Positions 6,683-8,467 of a stretch of DNA of 8,467 nucleotides are shown piece by piece; positions within the stretch are counted from its first letter, which is position 1, and every line of letters begins with the position of its first letter. Where the stretch lies: positions 1-8,467 of the forward strand of contig SLOZ01000279.1 of the NCBI GenBank assembly GCA_007132255.1. The letters run 5' to 3'. The translations under genes and the position numbers were made by a program. Source of the DNA: Limnochordia bacterium. GTDB lineage: Bacteria > Bacillota > Limnochordia > Darwinibacteriales > B1SED10-159. Under the pieces are notes generated by a model that saw only the letters and a list, made by a program, of their open reading frames with translations, ran no database searches and had not been told where the DNA came from.

Positions 6683-6892
6683 TTACCGGACTCTCGCTTC
6701 AATTTTTTTCATCAAATGGACAGCGCGAATGTCTTTGGCCAATTGCAGCGAACGATCATAACATAATTGTGCCTTTGGTTCATGGCCCATAGCGCGATAT
6801 CTGTCGCCGAGCTCAATGAATTTGCGAATTTTTTTCTTCGGTAACTGCGGTAACTTCCATAATATCCGCAGCCTAAACGAGTCAGGGTCCAT
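6683..6892 (-). CDS. Small TPR-like protein of unknown function
   Basis: A 69-residue protein with no recognised name. The C-terminal two thirds (KKKIRKFIELGDRYRAMGHEPKAQLCYDRSLQLAKD) have the pattern of a single tetratricopeptide repeat: a helix with L-G-x-x-Y-x-x-x-G followed by A-x-x-x-Y-x-x-[AS]-L. It is strongly basic, with no signal peptide or membrane segment. The frame opens with a TTG at 6901, but GGAGTGA is only 0 to 3 bases from that codon and 9 bases from the ATG at 6890-6892, so the ATG is preferred. It has its own promoter upstream and a perfect terminator downstream, so it is transcribed alone. A single repeat would most likely serve in protein contacts. Confidence 0.75.
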   Translation of the reverse strand: MDPDSFRLRILWKLPQLPKKKIRKFIELGDRYRAMGHEPKAQLCYDRSLQLAKDIRAVHLMKKIEARVR

Positions 6893-6921
6893 AGTGGGCA
6901 ATCACTCCAAGTTTTTTTCCT

Positions 6922-6950
6922 AGTTTAGCATAGGTTTCCCCGGATTGCAA
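6922..6950 (-). promoter_or_regulatory. Sigma-A-type promoter for the TPR-like gene
   Basis: On the minus strand TTGCAA (complement of 6945-6950) and TAAACT (complement of 6922-6927) are separated by 17 bp. A seven-base A run follows just downstream and then the GGAGTGA site. The predicted leader is about 25 bases. Confidence 0.65.
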
Positions 6951-7027
6951 TCGACGCCGAACACCGCATGCGTCTGCTTTGACCCGTTTTCTGCCATTTT
7001 TCTGAGAATACCACCCGTCAGCTGTGC

Positions 7028-7075
7028 CGGAGCAACCTCAGCTTCGGTTTTTTTGTCTCAACCGAGGTTGCTCCG
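7028..7075. repeat. 12-bp perfect inverted repeat with a poly-T loop
   Basis: CGGAGCAACCTC (7028-7039) pairs perfectly with GAGGTTGCTCCG (7064-7075). The 24-base loop holds seven Ts (7048-7054) and a second potential stem, CGGTT (7045-7049) with AACCG (7060-7064), that shares one base with the outer arm. There is no T tract after either outer arm, so this is not a standard terminator as it stands. It sits in the 222-bp space between the b5-like gene and the TPR-like gene; the rest of that space shows only the promoter of the latter and a 6-bp palindrome TAGCCG/CGGCTA (7109-7122) just after the b5-like gene stop. Confidence 0.7.
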
Positions 7076-7123
7076 ACCCTGGGCACAATCTTCAGGTAAT
7101 CCACATGATAGCCGTGCGGCTAG

Positions 7124-7663
7124 TTATTCTTCCTCTTCAGGTAAGAGCACGCCAACCAAGGGTACATTTCCTAAAACTCTCACACCATGCGGTGAGGCAT
7201 TCATGATTTCTTCCGTTAGGTCGCGGCCGGCTCGATAGCTATTATGCATACCGCCGCGCCAGCGTGCACTGTCGGTCACATCGTAGATAAGGCCTTCCAC
7301 GGCAACATACGCACGATTGTCGTCACGACCCGTGAATTGAGCCAGTTCTTCCAAAGTCAACTCCAGCGCCACGAAAACGCCGACCGGTTCGAGATCAGTC
7401 AACGGTGCAGTACCATGACCCGACTCTTCCATGGCCTCCGTCCATTCCTTGCCCGCTTCAAATCCAGCATGTGTACCATCGGCAAAAACAGAACTGACAT
7501 CGTAAACATAGCCATCAATGGCAATGTAAGCCGGTGAGTCGTCAAGACCATCATACTGAGCTAAGGAACTCGGTGAATAAACAGGAAGTTCTTCGGCAAG
7601 AGCATAACTTCCGATTGCCATCAACAATCCTAACATCAAAACCAAAGACAGTTTTGCTTTCAC
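7124..7663 (-). CDS. Secreted protein with two tandem cytochrome b5-like haem-binding domains
   Basis: A 179-residue exported protein. A signal peptide covers residues 1-23 (MKAKLS, a hydrophobic core, then ALA before EE, a signal peptidase I type site). Two similar b5-like domains follow. Domain 1 (about 30-99) has SLAQYDGLDDSPAYIAIDGYVYDVSS and H65 and H83; domain 2 (about 102-174) has TLEELAQFTGRDDNRAYVAVEGLIYDVTDS and H140 and H159. The histidine spacing (18 and 19) and the GMH and PHG contexts of domain 2 suit the axial haem ligands of this family; domain 1 has THAG and GHG. It contains no cysteine, so it has neither a lipobox nor a c-type haem motif. The tail is acidic (PEEEE). The start is GTG at 7661-7663: an in-frame stop lies three codons upstream, and AAAGGA is at suitable spacing. 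It has its own strong promoter. Electron transfer or haem binding outside the membrane is inferred, not shown. Confidence 0.88.
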   Translation of the reverse strand: MKAKLSLVLMLGLLMAIGSYALAEELPVYSPSSLAQYDGLDDSPAYIAIDGYVYDVSSVFADGTHAGFEAGKEWTEAMEESGHGTAPLTDLEPVGVFVALELTLEELAQFTGRDDNRAYVAVEGLIYDVTDSARWRGGMHNSYRAGRDLTEEIMNASPHGVRVLGNVPLVGVLLPEEEE

Positions 7664-7720
7664 TAAGGATCATCCTTTCTAGAACTGAACCACTTGCTCA
7701 TCAGAAACGAATCTATGTTT

Positions 7721-7749
7721 ATTATATAGATATCGATAATCAATTTCAA
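7721..7749 (-). promoter_or_regulatory. Near-consensus promoter for the b5-like gene
   Basis: On the minus strand TTGAAA (complement of 7744-7749) and a perfect TATAAT (complement of 7721-7726) are exactly 17 bp apart. The spacer is AT-rich and contains the palindrome TATCGATA. The leader is about 50 bases and ends in the AAAGGA site, which is itself in a small AAGGAT/ATCCTT inverted repeat (7665-7677). Confidence 0.8.
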
Positions 7750-7872
7750 CCCCCATTGGACGATTCATTTATGAGTACTTTCATCCCGTATTCGGAAACA
7801 GAGTGCAATCGGGCCCCAGAGAGGCCTCATCATTCGCTGTAGTCCCGAGATCCTGTGATCCAGGAAGCAGTG

Positions 7873-7901
7873 TTGTCTCCCACCGCATTCCGTGCTATGC
7901 T
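7873..7901 (+). promoter_or_regulatory. Extended -10 promoter for nrdG
   Basis: TTGTCT (7873-7878) and TATGCT (7896-7901) are 17 bp apart, and TG at 7893-7894 gives an extended -10. Transcription would start near 7908, about 43 bases before the nrdG ATG. This rules out the longer in-frame start candidates at 7855 and 7897. The remaining stretch from 7750 to 7872 shows only short palindromes (for example GAGGCCTC at 7821-7828) and no supportable gene. Confidence 0.6.
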
Positions 7902-7950
7902 TGTGACAACCGCATTGGAATGTGGAATCCAGCTTTGGGAGATACGCAAT

Positions 7951-8451
7951 ATGGATCAACAGACGATCAACCTATCCGGAATAGCTTGGGAATCTGTGGT
8001 AGATGGCCCTGGACTGCGCGCTGTACTCTTCGCTCAAGGATGCCGTCATGGGTGCCCCGGCTGTTTTAACGAAGACTTACAACCCTTTCGAGATGCCCAA
8101 TGGTACCCAGTGAACACCCTCATGGACGAACTAAAGCAGCGACCGTATCTAGATGGCGTTACCTTCTCTGGGGGTGATCCCCTCGAGCAGGCGGATGCCT
8201 TTTCAACACTGGCCGCTTGGTGCCAAGAGCAAGCACTTGATGTGTGGTGCTACACCGGCTATCGCTGGGAAGAGTTAGCAGATGACGAACGGATCCAGAC
8301 ACTGCTGAACCATGTCAATGTATTGGTGGACGGACGCTATGAAGCGACGAACAGTGATCGTTCTTTAATGTTCCGTGGCTCTGCGAACCAGCGGCTGATT
8401 CGGGTGCAAGAGTCTCGTCAGCGCGGCCAGCTTGTTCTCTGGCAAACATAA
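7951..8451 (+). CDS. nrdG: Anaerobic ribonucleotide reductase activating enzyme (radical SAM)
   Basis: A 166-residue radical S-adenosylmethionine enzyme that generates the glycyl radical on NrdD. The [4Fe-4S] cluster motif CxxxCxxC is C31, C35 and C38 (CRHGCPGC). The GGDP motif (74-77, in FSGGDPLEQ) binds SAM. Family landmarks VWCYTGYRWEEL (98-109), NVLVDGRYE (123-131) and FRGSANQR (141-148) are all present, and the length is usual for NrdG. The ATG at 7951 has GGGAGA eight bases upstream. The frame is open to 7855, but the extra residues (MIQEAVLSPTAF) are not family-like and lie in the promoter. The gene is complete; 16 bases follow its stop, so its terminator is outside the window. It should act on the NrdD encoded at the left end, on the same strand. 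Confidence 0.96.
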   Translation: MDQQTINLSGIAWESVVDGPGLRAVLFAQGCRHGCPGCFNEDLQPFRDAQWYPVNTLMDELKQRPYLDGVTFSGGDPLEQADAFSTLAAWCQEQALDVWCYTGYRWEELADDERIQTLLNHVNVLVDGRYEATNSDRSLMFRGSANQRLIRVQESRQRGQLVLWQT

Positions 8452-8467
8452 AACAAACCTCCCCTCA

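Noticed and set aside
7534..7842. 102-codon plus-strand open frame between the b5-like gene and nrdG
   Set aside because: Its first half is antisense to the b5-like signal peptide region and the product shows no domain or signal; treated as a chance frame.
7855..7950. Longer nrdG with 32 extra N-terminal residues
   Set aside because: The extension is not family-like and contains the predicted promoter; the ATG at 7951 has a well-spaced GGGAGA.
7750..7950. NrdR box or riboswitch upstream of nrdG
   Set aside because: No pair of ACACTATATATAGTGT-like boxes and no recognisable riboswitch core was found; only short palindromes are present.
7765..7959. 64-codon minus-strand open frame with several Cys and His, upstream of the b5-like gene
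   Set aside because: It overlaps the nrdG promoter and start and has no convincing ribosome binding site. The Cys/His pattern does not form a known motif.
1..8467. Mobile elements, CRISPR array, tRNA or rRNA genes
   Set aside because: No transposase or integrase motifs, spaced repeats, cloverleaf or conserved rRNA segments were seen on either strand.

Overview
The window looks like part of a chromosome of a Bacillota-type bacterium with a capacity for anaerobic growth. Ribosome binding sites are strong and purine-rich (AGGAGG-like), GTG is used as a start, sigma-A-like promoters have 17-bp spacers, and intrinsic terminators are compact. The genes best matched by family are a class III (oxygen-sensitive) ribonucleotide reductase, a CadC/CadA metal efflux pair and a CPA-type antiporter. 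The exact genus cannot be read from the sequence alone.

Layout: the left end holds most of nrdD on the plus strand (the start lies outside the window) and the right end holds nrdG, its radical-activating enzyme, also on the plus strand with its own extended -10 promoter. The roughly 6 kb between them carries seven genes, all on the minus strand. In transcription order these are: a secreted protein with two cytochrome b5-like domains (7663 to 7124); a small TPR-like protein (6892 to 6683) ending at a perfect terminator; a CadC-like ArsR/SmtB repressor (6586 to 6224) behind a 26-bp 12-2-12 operator; a CadA/ZntA-type P1B ATPase (6218 to 4134) five bases downstream of the repressor; a second ArsR-type regulator (4011 to 3724) with its own good promoter; a cation:proton antiporter (3596 to 2385) whose leader contains a terminator-like hairpin directly before the ribosome binding site; and a coiled-coil protein (2392 to 2033) overlapping the antiporter gene by 8 bp. 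A bidirectional terminator lies between this last gene and nrdD.

How the genes fit together: NrdD and NrdG make deoxyribonucleotides without oxygen, and NrdG installs the glycyl radical on NrdD. CadC and CadA form a self-contained sensor and efflux unit for soft divalent metals such as Cd, Pb and Zn. The second regulator, antiporter and coiled-coil protein form a separate ion-homeostasis block whose signal is not evident. The tandem b5-like protein acts outside the membrane, probably binding haem.

No rRNA, tRNA, CRISPR array, transposase or prophage gene was seen. No wholly new system is evident. The points most worth a second look are the split nrdD/nrdG pair, the secreted double-b5 protein, the terminator-gated antiporter plus coiled-coil partner, and the Ala in place of Pro in the P1B ATPase His-Pro motif.
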